Of a stretch of DNA of 22,729 bases, positions 15,651-22,729 are shown in pieces. Source of the stretch: Flavobacteriales bacterium (GTDB lineage Bacteria > Bacteroidota > Bacteroidia > Flavobacteriales_D > Crocinitomicaceae); contig JABJEE010000192.1 of the NCBI GenBank assembly GCA_018665005.1, positions 1 to 22,729 on the forward strand, given 5' to 3'. A program made the position numbers and the translations under genes. Position 1 is the stretch's first letter, and each line of letters opens with the position of its first letter. The notes under the pieces were generated by a model. That model ran no database searches and had not been told where the DNA came from. It saw nothing but the letters and a program-made list of their open reading frames with translations.

Positions 15651-16471
15651 AATTAGACAAAAAAAATATTGAACAAAAACTATTTTCTTCAGATTTCAAA
15701 TTTGAAGACTCTTCAGTTTTTAAGGAATTAATGAATCTATATCCTTGGTGTTCGACTTTTACCGTTGTTTATCTAAAATCTCTTTCATTGACAAATGACA
15801 TGAGGTTTCAAAAGGAATTGGAAGAATATGCAGTACATCTCAACTCAAGAGAAATAATTTATGATTTAATAAGTGCTTCTGAGGTTAGTGAATTGCAAGA
15901 TCAGACTGAGGAAGTAGAAAAGGTTTTAGCAGTTGATTTAAATAACGAAAAAGAAAACGTGATTTTTGAGCCATCTACTGAATCAGATGATTCGACCTCA
16001 TTACAACAGGATGATGAGCTTAATAAGCTTATTGTTTCGAATGTTATATCTGAAAACATTATTAATGAGATTGAAGATCATAGCAAAACCCAAGACCCTG
16101 TAAAAGAAATAATTGAAGAAAAATTAAAGAAACAAAATCCTCAAACTCAAAATTCAACTAAACCTGATGGTGCTCCGAAGAGCTTTAATGATTGGCTGAG
16201 ACAAGGTGATAAAAAAAATAGTGAAAGCGTTTCAAAAGAGTATTTGACTTTTGAGAAACCTAAAACTGACTTCTTCAAACCTCAAGCCTCGGCAAAGGAA
16301 AGTATTGCTAAAAAAAACCTCCCTGTAAGCGAAACATTGGCTAAAGTTTTTGAGAGTCAGGGGAATTATTCGATGGCAATATCAACATATGAGCAATTAA
16401 TTTTGATTTTTCCCGAAAAAAAGATTTTCTTTGCAAACCAAATTGAACAAATTAATTCTAAAATTATATAA
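15644..16471 (+). CDS. Conserved protein of unknown function, TPR-like C-terminus, TTG start
   Basis: I recognise this as the unnamed gene often placed between lptE and secG in flavobacteria, but I know no function for it. The first codon is TTG at 15644, overlapping the lptE stop by 7 nt. The next in-frame ATG would remove 29 residues, including the likely conserved start, so TTG is preferred. The N-terminal 80 residues look folded (FKELMNLYPWCSTFTVVYLKSL, LEEYAVHLNSREIIYDLI). The middle (about 90-225) is acidic then Lys/Gln/Ser-rich and probably disordered, with FNDWLRQG as a short conserved island. The last 45 residues form a TPR-like unit (LAKVFESQGNYSMAISTYEQLILIFPEKKIFFANQIEQI). No signal peptide or membrane segment is seen, so it is probably cytoplasmic. 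Confidence 0.75.
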   Translation: MVELDKKNIEQKLFSSDFKFEDSSVFKELMNLYPWCSTFTVVYLKSLSLTNDMRFQKELEEYAVHLNSREIIYDLISASEVSELQDQTEEVEKVLAVDLNNEKENVIFEPSTESDDSTSLQQDDELNKLIVSNVISENIINEIEDHSKTQDPVKEIIEEKLKKQNPQTQNSTKPDGAPKSFNDWLRQGDKKNSESVSKEYLTFEKPKTDFFKPQASAKESIAKKNLPVSETLAKVFESQGNYSMAISTYEQLILIFPEKKIFFANQIEQINSKII

Positions 16472-16750
16472 ATGGACGCTATATTATCAATCATAGTTCT
16501 TCTAGCAAGTGTACTTCTTATTTTTGTGGTATATATTCAAAACCCTAAGGGAGGAGGTTTAAGCTCTGATTTTGGTTCTCCTGGACAATTGGGTGGCGTG
16601 AAAAAGACAAACGAGTTCATAGATAAATTGACTTGGTCATTGGCTGGGATTATTGTCGCAGCAAGTATCATCATTACGATGAGACAACCAAAAGCCTCAA
16701 AGAACACTGAGAAAGCAAACACTGAGGCTCCTGCAAAAACCCCACAGTAA
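16472..16750 (+). CDS. secG: Preprotein translocase subunit SecG
   Basis: SecG is the small auxiliary subunit of the SecYEG channel. The 92-residue protein has two membrane segments (ILSIIVLLASVLLIFVVYIQ, residues 4-23, and LTWSLAGIIVAASIIITM, about 53-70). They flank the conserved loop NPKGGGLSSDFGSPGQLGG, followed by a charged Ala/Lys/Thr-rich tail. The ATG follows the preceding TAA without any gap. It is the last gene of the miaB-started unit before the 128-nt spacer to groES. Confidence 0.94.
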   Translation: MDAILSIIVLLASVLLIFVVYIQNPKGGGLSSDFGSPGQLGGVKKTNEFIDKLTWSLAGIIVAASIIITMRQPKASKNTEKANTEAPAKTPQ

Positions 16751-16760
16751 ATTTAGTGTC

Positions 16761-16785
16761 AGTATGTCACTTTCTATGACATACT
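16761..16785. promoter_or_regulatory. Inverted repeat upstream of groES
   Basis: AGTATGTCA (16761-16769) and TGACATACT (16777-16785) form a perfect 9-bp inverted repeat around a 7-nt centre. A further TGTCA at 16757-16761 lies 8 bp upstream in direct orientation. No T-run follows, so it is a poor intrinsic terminator. A second weak stem, AACCT/AGGTT at 16797-16812, also lacks a U-tract. The site is not CIRCE (TTAGCACTC-N9-GAGTGCTAA). It may be an operator for groESL, or end secG mRNA as a stabilising stem. Confidence 0.45.
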
Positions 16786-16820
16786 ACTAAGTAAAAAACC
16801 TTTATTTAGGTTAAAATGTC

Positions 16821-16846
16821 TTGTTTTATTACTTGGCATAACTTTC
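16821..16846 (+). promoter_or_regulatory. Possible groESL promoter
   Basis: TAACTTTC at 16839-16846 matches TAnnTTTG at seven of eight positions and would give a start near 16852 with a leader of about 27 nt. The only nearby TTG (16821-16823) is 15 nt upstream, shorter than the usual 17-23. A chaperone operon normally has its own promoter, so this is the best candidate, but the match is imperfect. Confidence 0.35.
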
Positions 16847-16878
16847 GTTGTACAACTAAAAAATAAATTTTAGATAAA

Positions 16879-17154
16879 ATGGCAGTTAAATTTAAACCAT
16901 TAGCAGATAGAGTTCTTATTGAACCAGTTGCTGCTGAAGAAAAAACATCCAGTGGAATTATAATACCTGACACGGCAAAGGAAAAGCCATTAACAGGTAA
17001 GGTAATCGCTGTTGGACCTGGAAAAAAAGACGAATCAATGTCTGTAAAAAAAGGCGACACCGTTCTTTATGGTCAATATTCTGGAACAGAGATAAAAATA
17101 GAAAATGAAGATTATCTGATTATGAAAGAATCAGATATTTACGGTATTTGTTAA
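16879..17154 (+). CDS. groS: Co-chaperonin GroES
   Basis: GroES caps the GroEL ring and encloses the folding chamber. The 91-residue protein has the start FKPLADRVLIEPVAAEEKT, the mobile loop TSSGIIIPDTAKEKP that contacts GroEL, and the conserved GKVIAVGPGK. YGQYSGTEIKIENEDYLIMKESDI closes the fold. All parts are typical. It lies 20 nt before groL; an inverted repeat rather than a CIRCE element lies upstream. Confidence 0.98.
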   Translation: MAVKFKPLADRVLIEPVAAEEKTSSGIIIPDTAKEKPLTGKVIAVGPGKKDESMSVKKGDTVLYGQYSGTEIKIENEDYLIMKESDIYGIC

Positions 17155-17174
17155 TCAATTAGAAAAAAAATAAA

Positions 17175-18803
17175 ATGGCAAAAGATATATTTTTTGATGT
17201 AGAAGCAAGAGAAAAATTGAAACGAGGAGTTGATGCTCTTGCAGATGCAGTTAAAGTAACATTAGGTCCAAAAGGAAGAAATGTTGTAATCGGTAAGAAA
17301 TTTGGCGCTCCACACATTACAAAAGATGGTGTGACGGTAGCAAAAGAAATTGAACTTGAAGACGAAGTTGAGAATATGGGTGCTCAAATGGTTAAAGAAG
17401 TAGCATCAAAAACAGCTGATATTGCTGGTGATGGTACAACCACAGCTACCGTTCTAGCCCAAGCAATTATTGGAGCAGGATTAAAGAATGTTGCTGCTGG
17501 AGCAAATCCAATGGATCTTAAAAGAGGAATCGATAAGGCGGTGAAAGAAGTGGTCTCAAACCTTAAAAAACTTTCAAAAGAGGTAGGTTCTGATAATAGT
17601 AAAATTGAGCAGATCGCAACCATTTCTGCCAATAATGATGAAGCAATTGGTGCGCTTATCGCAAAGGCTATGAAAGATGTAGGTAATGACGGTGTCATCA
17701 CCGTTGAAGAAGCAAAAGGTATTGAAACTGAAGTAAAAACAGTTGAAGGTATGCAATTCGATAGAGGTTACTTATCACCATATTTTGTGACGAATACTGA
17801 GAAGATGATTACGGAAATGGAAGATCCTATGATCTTAATCTGTGAAAAGAAAATTTCATCAATGAAAGAATTAATGCCAATTCTTGAACCAGTTGCTCAG
17901 TCGAGTAAAGGATTGTTAATCATCGCAGAAGATGTGGATGGTGAAGCATTGGGAACATTGGTAGTTAATCGAATCAGAGGCTCACTAAAAGTAGCTGCTG
18001 TTAAAGCTCCTGGATTTGGTGACAGAAGAAAAGCCATGTTAGAAGACATCGCGATTCTTACTGGAGGCCAAGTGATTTCGGAAGAAAGAGGAATGACTCT
18101 GGAAAATACGACTATTGACATGCTGGGTACTGCAGAGAAAATAGAAATCGATAAGGACAATACTACCATTGTTAATGGTAAAGGTAAAAAAGCTGAGATT
18201 AAAGCAAGAATTGGTCAAATTCGTGCGCAAATTGAAACAACCACATCGGATTACGATAAAGAAAAACTTCAGGAAAGATTAGCTAAGCTTTCTGGAGGTG
18301 TTGCAGTATTATATGTTGGTGCACCAACTGAGGTTGAGATGAAAGAGAAGAAAGACCGGGTAGAGGATGCATTGGCAGCAACGCGAGCAGCAGTTGAAGA
18401 GGGTATTGTTGCCGGAGGAGGTGTAGCTTTATTAAGAGCAATTGAATCATTGGACAAAATCAACGGTTTGAATGATGACGAAGTAACCGGAATAGCAATT
18501 GTCAAAAGAGCAGCAGAAGAGCCTTTAAGACAAATCATTGCAAATGCCGGTGAAGAAGGTGCTGTAATTGTGCAAGAAGTAAAGGCCGGAAAGAAAGATT
18601 TTGGATACAATGCCAGAACAGAGAAATTTGAGAATCTTTTCAAAGCGGGTGTAATAGACCCAACAAAGGTTACAAGGATTGCGGTAGAAAACGCAGCATC
18701 TATTGCGGCCATGTTATTGACAACCGAATGTGTTATTGCTGATCAGCCAGAAGAATCAGCTGCCATGCCCCCAATGGGAGGAGGCATGCCGGGGATGATG
18801 TAA
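17175..18803 (+). CDS. groL: Chaperonin GroEL
   Basis: The 542-residue protein is full-length Hsp60, which folds client proteins in an ATP-driven double-ring cage with GroES. It shows the nucleotide-binding motifs TLGPKGRN (29-36) and GDGTTTATVLA (from 85), the apical region around MELMPILEP-like KELMPILEP, and AAVEEGIVAGGGVALLRA. The C-terminal Gly-Met tail is PPMGGGMPGMM. No odd residues are seen. It forms a two-gene operon with groS and is followed 29 nt later by a strong terminator. Confidence 0.99.
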   Translation: MAKDIFFDVEAREKLKRGVDALADAVKVTLGPKGRNVVIGKKFGAPHITKDGVTVAKEIELEDEVENMGAQMVKEVASKTADIAGDGTTTATVLAQAIIGAGLKNVAAGANPMDLKRGIDKAVKEVVSNLKKLSKEVGSDNSKIEQIATISANNDEAIGALIAKAMKDVGNDGVITVEEAKGIETEVKTVEGMQFDRGYLSPYFVTNTEKMITEMEDPMILICEKKISSMKELMPILEPVAQSSKGLLIIAEDVDGEALGTLVVNRIRGSLKVAAVKAPGFGDRRKAMLEDIAILTGGQVISEERGMTLENTTIDMLGTAEKIEIDKDNTTIVNGKGKKAEIKARIGQIRAQIETTTSDYDKEKLQERLAKLSGGVAVLYVGAPTEVEMKEKKDRVEDALAATRAAVEEGIVAGGGVALLRAIESLDKINGLNDDEVTGIAIVKRAAEEPLRQIIANAGEEGAVIVQEVKAGKKDFGYNARTEKFENLFKAGVIDPTKVTRIAVENAASIAAMLLTTECVIADQPEESAAMPPMGGGMPGMM

Positions 18804-18832
18804 ATTATATTTACACAATACATTATATTCTT

Positions 18833-18866
18833 AAAGCCATCATTTGATGGCTTTTTGTTTTTTTGA
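18833..18866 (+). terminator. Intrinsic terminator after groEL
   Basis: AAAGCCATC (18833-18841) and GATGGCTTT (18846-18854) form a 9-bp stem with a 4-nt loop, followed by a T-rich tract broken by one G. Position and form indicate the end of groESL transcription. Confidence 0.9.
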
Positions 18867-18886
18867 TTAGTTTGGTATAAAATTTG
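18855..18886 (+). promoter_or_regulatory. Possible promoter of the terminal envelope gene cluster
   Basis: TTG at 18855-18857 is followed after 21 nt by AAAATTTG (18879-18886), seven of eight matches to TAnnTTTG. It overlaps the groEL terminator T-run and would leave a leader of under 10 nt before the ATG at 18901, so it is weak evidence. A promoter is nevertheless expected here because the terminator isolates the downstream genes. Confidence 0.3.
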
Positions 18887-18900
18887 GCTTGTTTCTGACA

Positions 18901-19575
18901 ATGAAAAATTACCTTTTATTTACACTTGTACTTTTAGTTTCTACATCGTGTTTAGAAATATTGGATGATATATCTTTCAATATTGATGGTTCAGGAACAT
19001 TCAAGTATACAGTCAATTTGAGTTCAAGTCAGGTAAAACTTAATTCTATTTTGGCTTTGGATAGCATTGATGGTAAAAAGGTTCCGAGTAAAAATGAAAT
19101 ACAGGAAAAAATAGAGGTTTTTACTGGACTACTTTCTTCTCAAGAGGGAATATCGAATGTTCTTATTGATACCAATTATCAACAGTTTATATTTAAAATA
19201 CAATGTGATTTTTCTAACGTAGTTAATCTCCAACGAGGATTTGAAATTTCCCTCAAAGAAACATTGACACAATTAGAAAATGAAGAAATATCTTACAACT
19301 GGATTACTTGGAACGGTTCTGTATTGGTTAGAAAGGTGCCAGATTTAAATAAATGGTCTCTTCCAACAATCAAAACAGAAGATTCTGAACTGTTGAAAAA
19401 AGGGAATTACACTTCAATAACGCGGTTTGAGAATCGCGTGAATTCTTTTGAGAATACCGCCGCTAAATTATCTAAAAATGAACGAGCTGTTATGTTGAGA
19501 AAAAGTGCTTTTGAAGTGTTCAATGATCATGAGGTTATGGATAATATAATACATGTAGACAGTACAAGAAACTGA
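18901..19575 (+). CDS. Lipoprotein of unknown function
   Basis: From the ATG at 18901 the product is 224 residues and starts with a clear lipoprotein signal (MKNYLLFTLVLLVSTSC, Cys17). A TTG four codons upstream would only add residues before the signal peptide and is not preferred. The mature part begins LEILDDISFNIDGSGTFKYTVNLSSS, which looks like a beta-strand-rich opening, then mixed sequence with a Lys/Asn-rich C-terminal helix region (FENTAAKLSKNERAVMLRK). I do not recognise a named family. It is 36 nt upstream of the next envelope gene on the same strand and follows the groEL terminator, so it probably opens a separate three-gene unit. Likely location is the periplasmic face of the inner or outer membrane. 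Confidence 0.75.
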   Translation: MKNYLLFTLVLLVSTSCLEILDDISFNIDGSGTFKYTVNLSSSQVKLNSILALDSIDGKKVPSKNEIQEKIEVFTGLLSSQEGISNVLIDTNYQQFIFKIQCDFSNVVNLQRGFEISLKETLTQLENEEISYNWITWNGSVLVRKVPDLNKWSLPTIKTEDSELLKKGNYTSITRFENRVNSFENTAAKLSKNERAVMLRKSAFEVFNDHEVMDNIIHVDSTRN

Positions 19576-19611
19576 TGATTTATTTGTACTTTCGATGAAT
19601 AATTTGGTAAT

Positions 19612-21438
19612 ATGTTCCAGTCAAAAATTTTACTTTTAATTCCCCCTCTTTTCCTCTGTTTTATTGGTTATACTCAGCAAAGTGAAAACATCGTTCCCAA
19701 GGAAGCATCGACAGTTTTCAGTATCAATAATATCAATCTTCTTAAAAAGATTTCTCTTAATGAATTGGTAAAGTATGACTTCATGGAAGAGATTCATCAA
19801 GAATTATTTGATGGATCGACAGAAGGTAAAACATTAAAAGATGCAGGTATGGATTTTGATCAAAGGCTCAATGTGTTTTACGGTAAAAATGATCAATTAG
19901 AGGTTTCTGGGTTTTCATTTGGCGTGAGTAATAAGCTCGCTTTATTTGAAGTTTTTGATGATTTTGAGGCCGAGGGACTTATTTCTAATTCTGCAGAAAA
20001 ATATGCTTCTTTTTTTAATACACTGATCATTGAAAACAATGCAGCCTTATTGATTCGAGTAGAACCTCGCGATCAATTTGTAACGGATATAACGGATTCA
20101 ATATGGTATGCTAGAGGTAATGAAAATCCATTTGGAAGTTCATTAGAGCTTGACCTACTTCAAGAACCCGAAGAATTTTATGAAGATGATATGCACAAGC
20201 TTTACAATAGTGATTTTGATTTAGAGAAAAATTATTGGGAAATAAGGGATAGTATTTTATATGTATTACAAGTTAAAAACTTGGAGGAAGTCCTAACGGA
20301 TCTTTTTCTAAATAAAAACAGTCTTTACTCTGAAGATCCAAGATTTGCACAGCAAGTTTCTCGGAGCTCTGAAGGTGTGTTTTATCTTGACAATTCAAGG
20401 AATATTACAAATGAGCAAGGGTTGTGGTATTTTCAAACCATGTATCCGATAATGAATGATGATTTAAAGGAGTTGTATAAGGAAAACATCATGTTAGGAG
20501 ATCTCAGCATTGATTCTAATGAAATAAATTTCACGGTTAATGCAAATTATGGTCAGGAGTTGGGTTCTATTTATTCGGAAATGAATAACAATAAAATAAA
20601 TAAGAAGTTTTTAAAATATATCCCTGATAATAGTCCTGCCTATGTTGTTTACAATATTGACATAAGAAAAGCGTATGAGAAGGCTTATGATATTGTTTTG
20701 CCGATTTTAAAAAGCCAAAAAAATGTTGAAATGGTTATGAATATTATGGCCATTCAGCTTTTAGATCAATTGGTTGATAAAAAATCGTTTTTTGGAGCCT
20801 ACAAAGGGGGGATGTTCGCTTCATTTAATGGAGTGGAAAAGGTAAAGGTTAACCAAGTTGAATATGTTTATGATGAAGAAAATTTTGATTATTCAGAAAT
20901 TGAAATTGAATCAGAGGAAGAAATACCTGTATTCACAATCGGTTTTGCATCACAAAGACCTGACCTTTTTGAAATGATTTTAGAAGACTTGTCAAGGTTA
21001 AGTTCTCGTATCCAAAAAAAGGAGGGGTATTGGATTGTTGAAGACGCCATTTTAGATGCTACACCTGTATATTTGATTTGCAATAAAAACACATTCATAA
21101 TATCTAATAATCGAATGTTGGTCGAGTCTAATCTGGAAGGTTATGGGGCAAAGTCCTTGTCAGGTAAAAAAATAAAACGTCTCAAGAAGTCCGGCGTATT
21201 GTATGCTAGTGTAGATCTAGATGAAACATTTCAAAAAATACCTTTTGATTTTTTAGACGAAAGACAAAAAAATGTGATCGATAGAATGAAAGGGAAGTCA
21301 GGAAGAATTGAACTTACATCAGGGAATTCTGAGTTAGATCATACCAAATATAAAATGACCTATTCCTTCGAACAAGGGGGTGATTCGGGTAAACAATTTT
21401 TGGATATCATTAACTCATTATACATATTTTCTAAATAA
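19612..21438 (+). CDS. Secreted protein of unknown function, DUF4836-like
   Basis: This 608-residue protein has a type I signal peptide (hydrophobic stretch ILLLIPPLFLCFIGY, then TQQ); its cysteine is not in a lipobox. The mature protein opens with VPKEASTVFSINNINLLKK, a pattern I associate with DUF4836-type proteins of Bacteroidota, then GMDFDQRLNVFYGKNDQ near 79-95. A strongly acidic stretch (YDEENFDYSEIEIESEEEIP) lies around residues 423-443. There is no enzyme motif. It is followed, 9 nt on, by a gene encoding a similar but membrane-anchored protein, suggesting a duplicated pair that works together in the periplasm. The family link is from memory of pattern, not a search. Confidence 0.7.
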   Translation: MFQSKILLLIPPLFLCFIGYTQQSENIVPKEASTVFSINNINLLKKISLNELVKYDFMEEIHQELFDGSTEGKTLKDAGMDFDQRLNVFYGKNDQLEVSGFSFGVSNKLALFEVFDDFEAEGLISNSAEKYASFFNTLIIENNAALLIRVEPRDQFVTDITDSIWYARGNENPFGSSLELDLLQEPEEFYEDDMHKLYNSDFDLEKNYWEIRDSILYVLQVKNLEEVLTDLFLNKNSLYSEDPRFAQQVSRSSEGVFYLDNSRNITNEQGLWYFQTMYPIMNDDLKELYKENIMLGDLSIDSNEINFTVNANYGQELGSIYSEMNNNKINKKFLKYIPDNSPAYVVYNIDIRKAYEKAYDIVLPILKSQKNVEMVMNIMAIQLLDQLVDKKSFFGAYKGGMFASFNGVEKVKVNQVEYVYDEENFDYSEIEIESEEEIPVFTIGFASQRPDLFEMILEDLSRLSSRIQKKEGYWIVEDAILDATPVYLICNKNTFIISNNRMLVESNLEGYGAKSLSGKKIKRLKKSGVLYASVDLDETFQKIPFDFLDERQKNVIDRMKGKSGRIELTSGNSELDHTKYKMTYSFEQGGDSGKQFLDIINSLYIFSK

Positions 21439-21447
21439 AAGTCAGCG

Positions 21448-22729
21448 GTGTATAAGAAGATATCTATTATTGTTCTTTTAGCTGTACTACTCATATTACT
21501 ACTTTACATTCGGCCTTTTAGTGATTCGGATCATCCAAATTTTAAAATTGAGCTAATTCTTCCAGAAGCGGATGTTGTGGGTACAATACAAGTTCTTGAC
21601 TTGTTAAAAGAGACCTCAGAACTTTTGGTCTTTAACGATGTAAAGTCCCGTCAGTTTCTTACTTATGAGTTCATGCTATCCATGGCTAAAAAATACGGGA
21701 TCGATCTTCAAAGCAAGGTGTACTTGTTTGCTAACGACAGAGGCGATTATGGCTTTGTTATCCCCTTGTTAAAATCAAGTAAATTAGAGAAGGCATATGA
21801 ACGTGTTGCCATGGATTTTGAAGTGACTGACACGATTATTGGTAAAGATCAAGTGTTTAAGATTAACGAAGAAGATTTGTTTTTTTTCAAAAGAAAACAA
21901 TATGCCGTAATCTATAAAGGAAAATATTTTTCAGAAATATATGGTCAATTATCCAATACATCTACGGAAGTAAGAAAGTCATGGAAAACCTTATTATCAA
22001 ACCCATATTTCAAGAATGAGCATCTTGTCATGTATGCGAAAAATGACAAACTAAATGATTTGGGTATTGGTCATGTTTTTTTAGCCCATGATAGTGATTC
22101 TACCGATTTCTATTTAAAAAGCCGCATAGTCATGAATGATTCTATACCCTTTCTGATTAATGAAAATGGCCGTTCCATCGATTACTCTAGTAGCTCAGAT
22201 AGGATGATAGATATACATCTAAATTTTCAAAATTTAAATGTAAACACCAAAGATTTAATAGCAGCTAAACTCAAAAATATTGCTAAAAAAATCAACTTTC
22301 CGATAAAAGATTTTATTGCTTTATGGGCTGGGGATTTATGTTTTGAGGAAGGAGGTTTTTATAAAGTATTTGAAAGATATGTTGAGACACAGCTTGATGA
22401 AAACTTTGAAACTCAAGAAGTTGAGATGACAAAAGAAATAATTGTGCCTAGGTATAAATTAATGGTGTCTACAATTGGACCGGCAACTTCATTTATAAAT
22501 AAATTATTAACCAAGGGAATTTTAACAAAGGAGGATGAAAAATATAGATTTCTTTTTTCACCGTTATTTAAAATGAAGATTTATAAAAACTATTGTATGT
22601 TTTATACGAGCGAAAATATACCAAAGGTTATCCCGTCTGAGACAAACAAATTAAAATGGGAGTATAATGGTGTTTTATTTAATTTCGATATTGACAGCTC
22701 TGTAAATAACACATTATATGGAGGGGTGA
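21448..22729 (+). CDS. Membrane-anchored paralogue of the preceding protein (partial at 3' end)
   Basis: The frame is open from a GTG at 21448 to the window end (427 codons), with no ATG near the start. The N-terminus YKKISIIVLLAVLLILLLYI is one hydrophobic helix followed by a soluble domain, so the protein is probably an N-terminally anchored periplasmic protein. Its LPEADVVGTIQVLDLLKE and YGIDLQSKVYLFANDRGDYGF align in order with VPKEASTVFSINNINLLKK and AGMDFDQRLNVFYGKNDQLEVSGF of the upstream gene, and IKDFIALWAGDLCFEEGG with VDKKSFFGAYKGGMFASFNG. I therefore read the two as paralogues. The start is uncertain; GTG 9 nt after the previous stop fits tight operon spacing. Function is unknown. 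Confidence 0.68.
   Translation, partial: MYKKISIIVLLAVLLILLLYIRPFSDSDHPNFKIELILPEADVVGTIQVLDLLKETSELLVFNDVKSRQFLTYEFMLSMAKKYGIDLQSKVYLFANDRGDYGFVIPLLKSSKLEKAYERVAMDFEVTDTIIGKDQVFKINEEDLFFFKRKQYAVIYKGKYFSEIYGQLSNTSTEVRKSWKTLLSNPYFKNEHLVMYAKNDKLNDLGIGHVFLAHDSDSTDFYLKSRIVMNDSIPFLINENGRSIDYSSSSDRMIDIHLNFQNLNVNTKDLIAAKLKNIAKKINFPIKDFIALWAGDLCFEEGGFYKVFERYVETQLDENFETQEVEMTKEIIVPRYKLMVSTIGPATSFINKLLTKGILTKEDEKYRFLFSPLFKMKIYKNYCMFYTSENIPKVIPSETNKLKWEYNGVLFNFDIDSSVNNTLYGGV

Noticed and set aside
16833..16849. TTGGCATAACTTTCGTT as a sigma-54 promoter for groES
   Set aside because: The GG and spacing are suggestive, but the invariant GC of the -12 element is absent (GT instead).
18269..18712. 147-codon open frame antisense to groEL
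   Set aside because: It lies wholly inside groEL in a complementary frame; the Ala/Ser-rich translation is what reversed GroEL codons give.
18889..18900. TTG start four codons upstream of the lipoprotein ATG
   Set aside because: It adds residues before a perfectly placed signal peptide; ATG at 18901 is simpler.
1..22729. CRISPR array, defence island, phage or insertion sequence
   Set aside because: No spaced direct repeats, transposase, integrase, Cas, restriction or toxin-antitoxin motifs were found on either strand by reading; the gene content is core genome.

Overview
The window is a stretch of a low-GC Bacteroidota chromosome, most probably a Flavobacteriia-like lineage (order Flavobacteriales). 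Four observations support this: the gliding-motility pair gldE/gldD directly behind ssb; the run miaB / sigma-54 activator / lptE / unnamed conserved gene / secG / groES-groEL, which I recall as typical of the group; promoters that fit TTG-N19-21-TAnnTTTG; and A-rich leaders with no Shine-Dalgarno sequence before most start codons. No rRNA, tRNA, CRISPR array, insertion sequence or phage gene is visible. The content is almost all core genome, densely packed, with no gene-free stretch above about 190 bases.

Layout. (1) Positions 1-1298, minus strand: the str operon rpsL-rpsG-fusA (fusA cut by the window edge), led by a textbook promoter and a 5'-terminal hairpin. (2) Positions 1368-4284, minus: clpP-clpX-pdhB, a protease/unfoldase pair overlapping by 1 nt and followed by the pyruvate dehydrogenase E1 beta gene. 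(3) Positions 4360-5298, plus: a lone GT-B-type glycosyltransferase with a GTG start, whose last codons lie in a terminator hairpin shared with the convergent gene. (4) Positions 5334-12277, minus: topA-ssb-gldE-gldD-folK, tightly packed or overlapping, followed by a separately promoted OmpA/TPR-type lipoprotein. (5) Positions 12278-12465: a divergent promoter region with two good promoters and two short palindromes. (6) Positions 12466-16750, plus: miaB, a sigma-54 enhancer-binding protein, lptE, an unnamed conserved gene and secG, joined by 1-7 nt overlaps or 0-3 nt gaps. (7) Positions 16879-18803, plus: groES-groEL, ended by a clear terminator. (8) Positions 18901-22729, plus: three envelope genes of unknown function, a lipoprotein and two tandem proteins that look paralogous to each other (DUF4836-like by my recollection). 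The last of these runs off the window.

Functional themes. Translation and protein quality control (S12, S7, EF-G, ClpXP, GroESL, MiaB) and envelope biogenesis (LptE, SecG, GldD/GldE, several lipoproteins) dominate. The least explained parts are the final three-gene envelope cluster, the two palindromes between topA and miaB, and the inverted repeat before groES that shares TGTCA/TGACA words with one of them. I found no convincing new defence or mobile system. The strongest candidates for undescribed biology are the paralogous envelope pair and the shared operator-like words.
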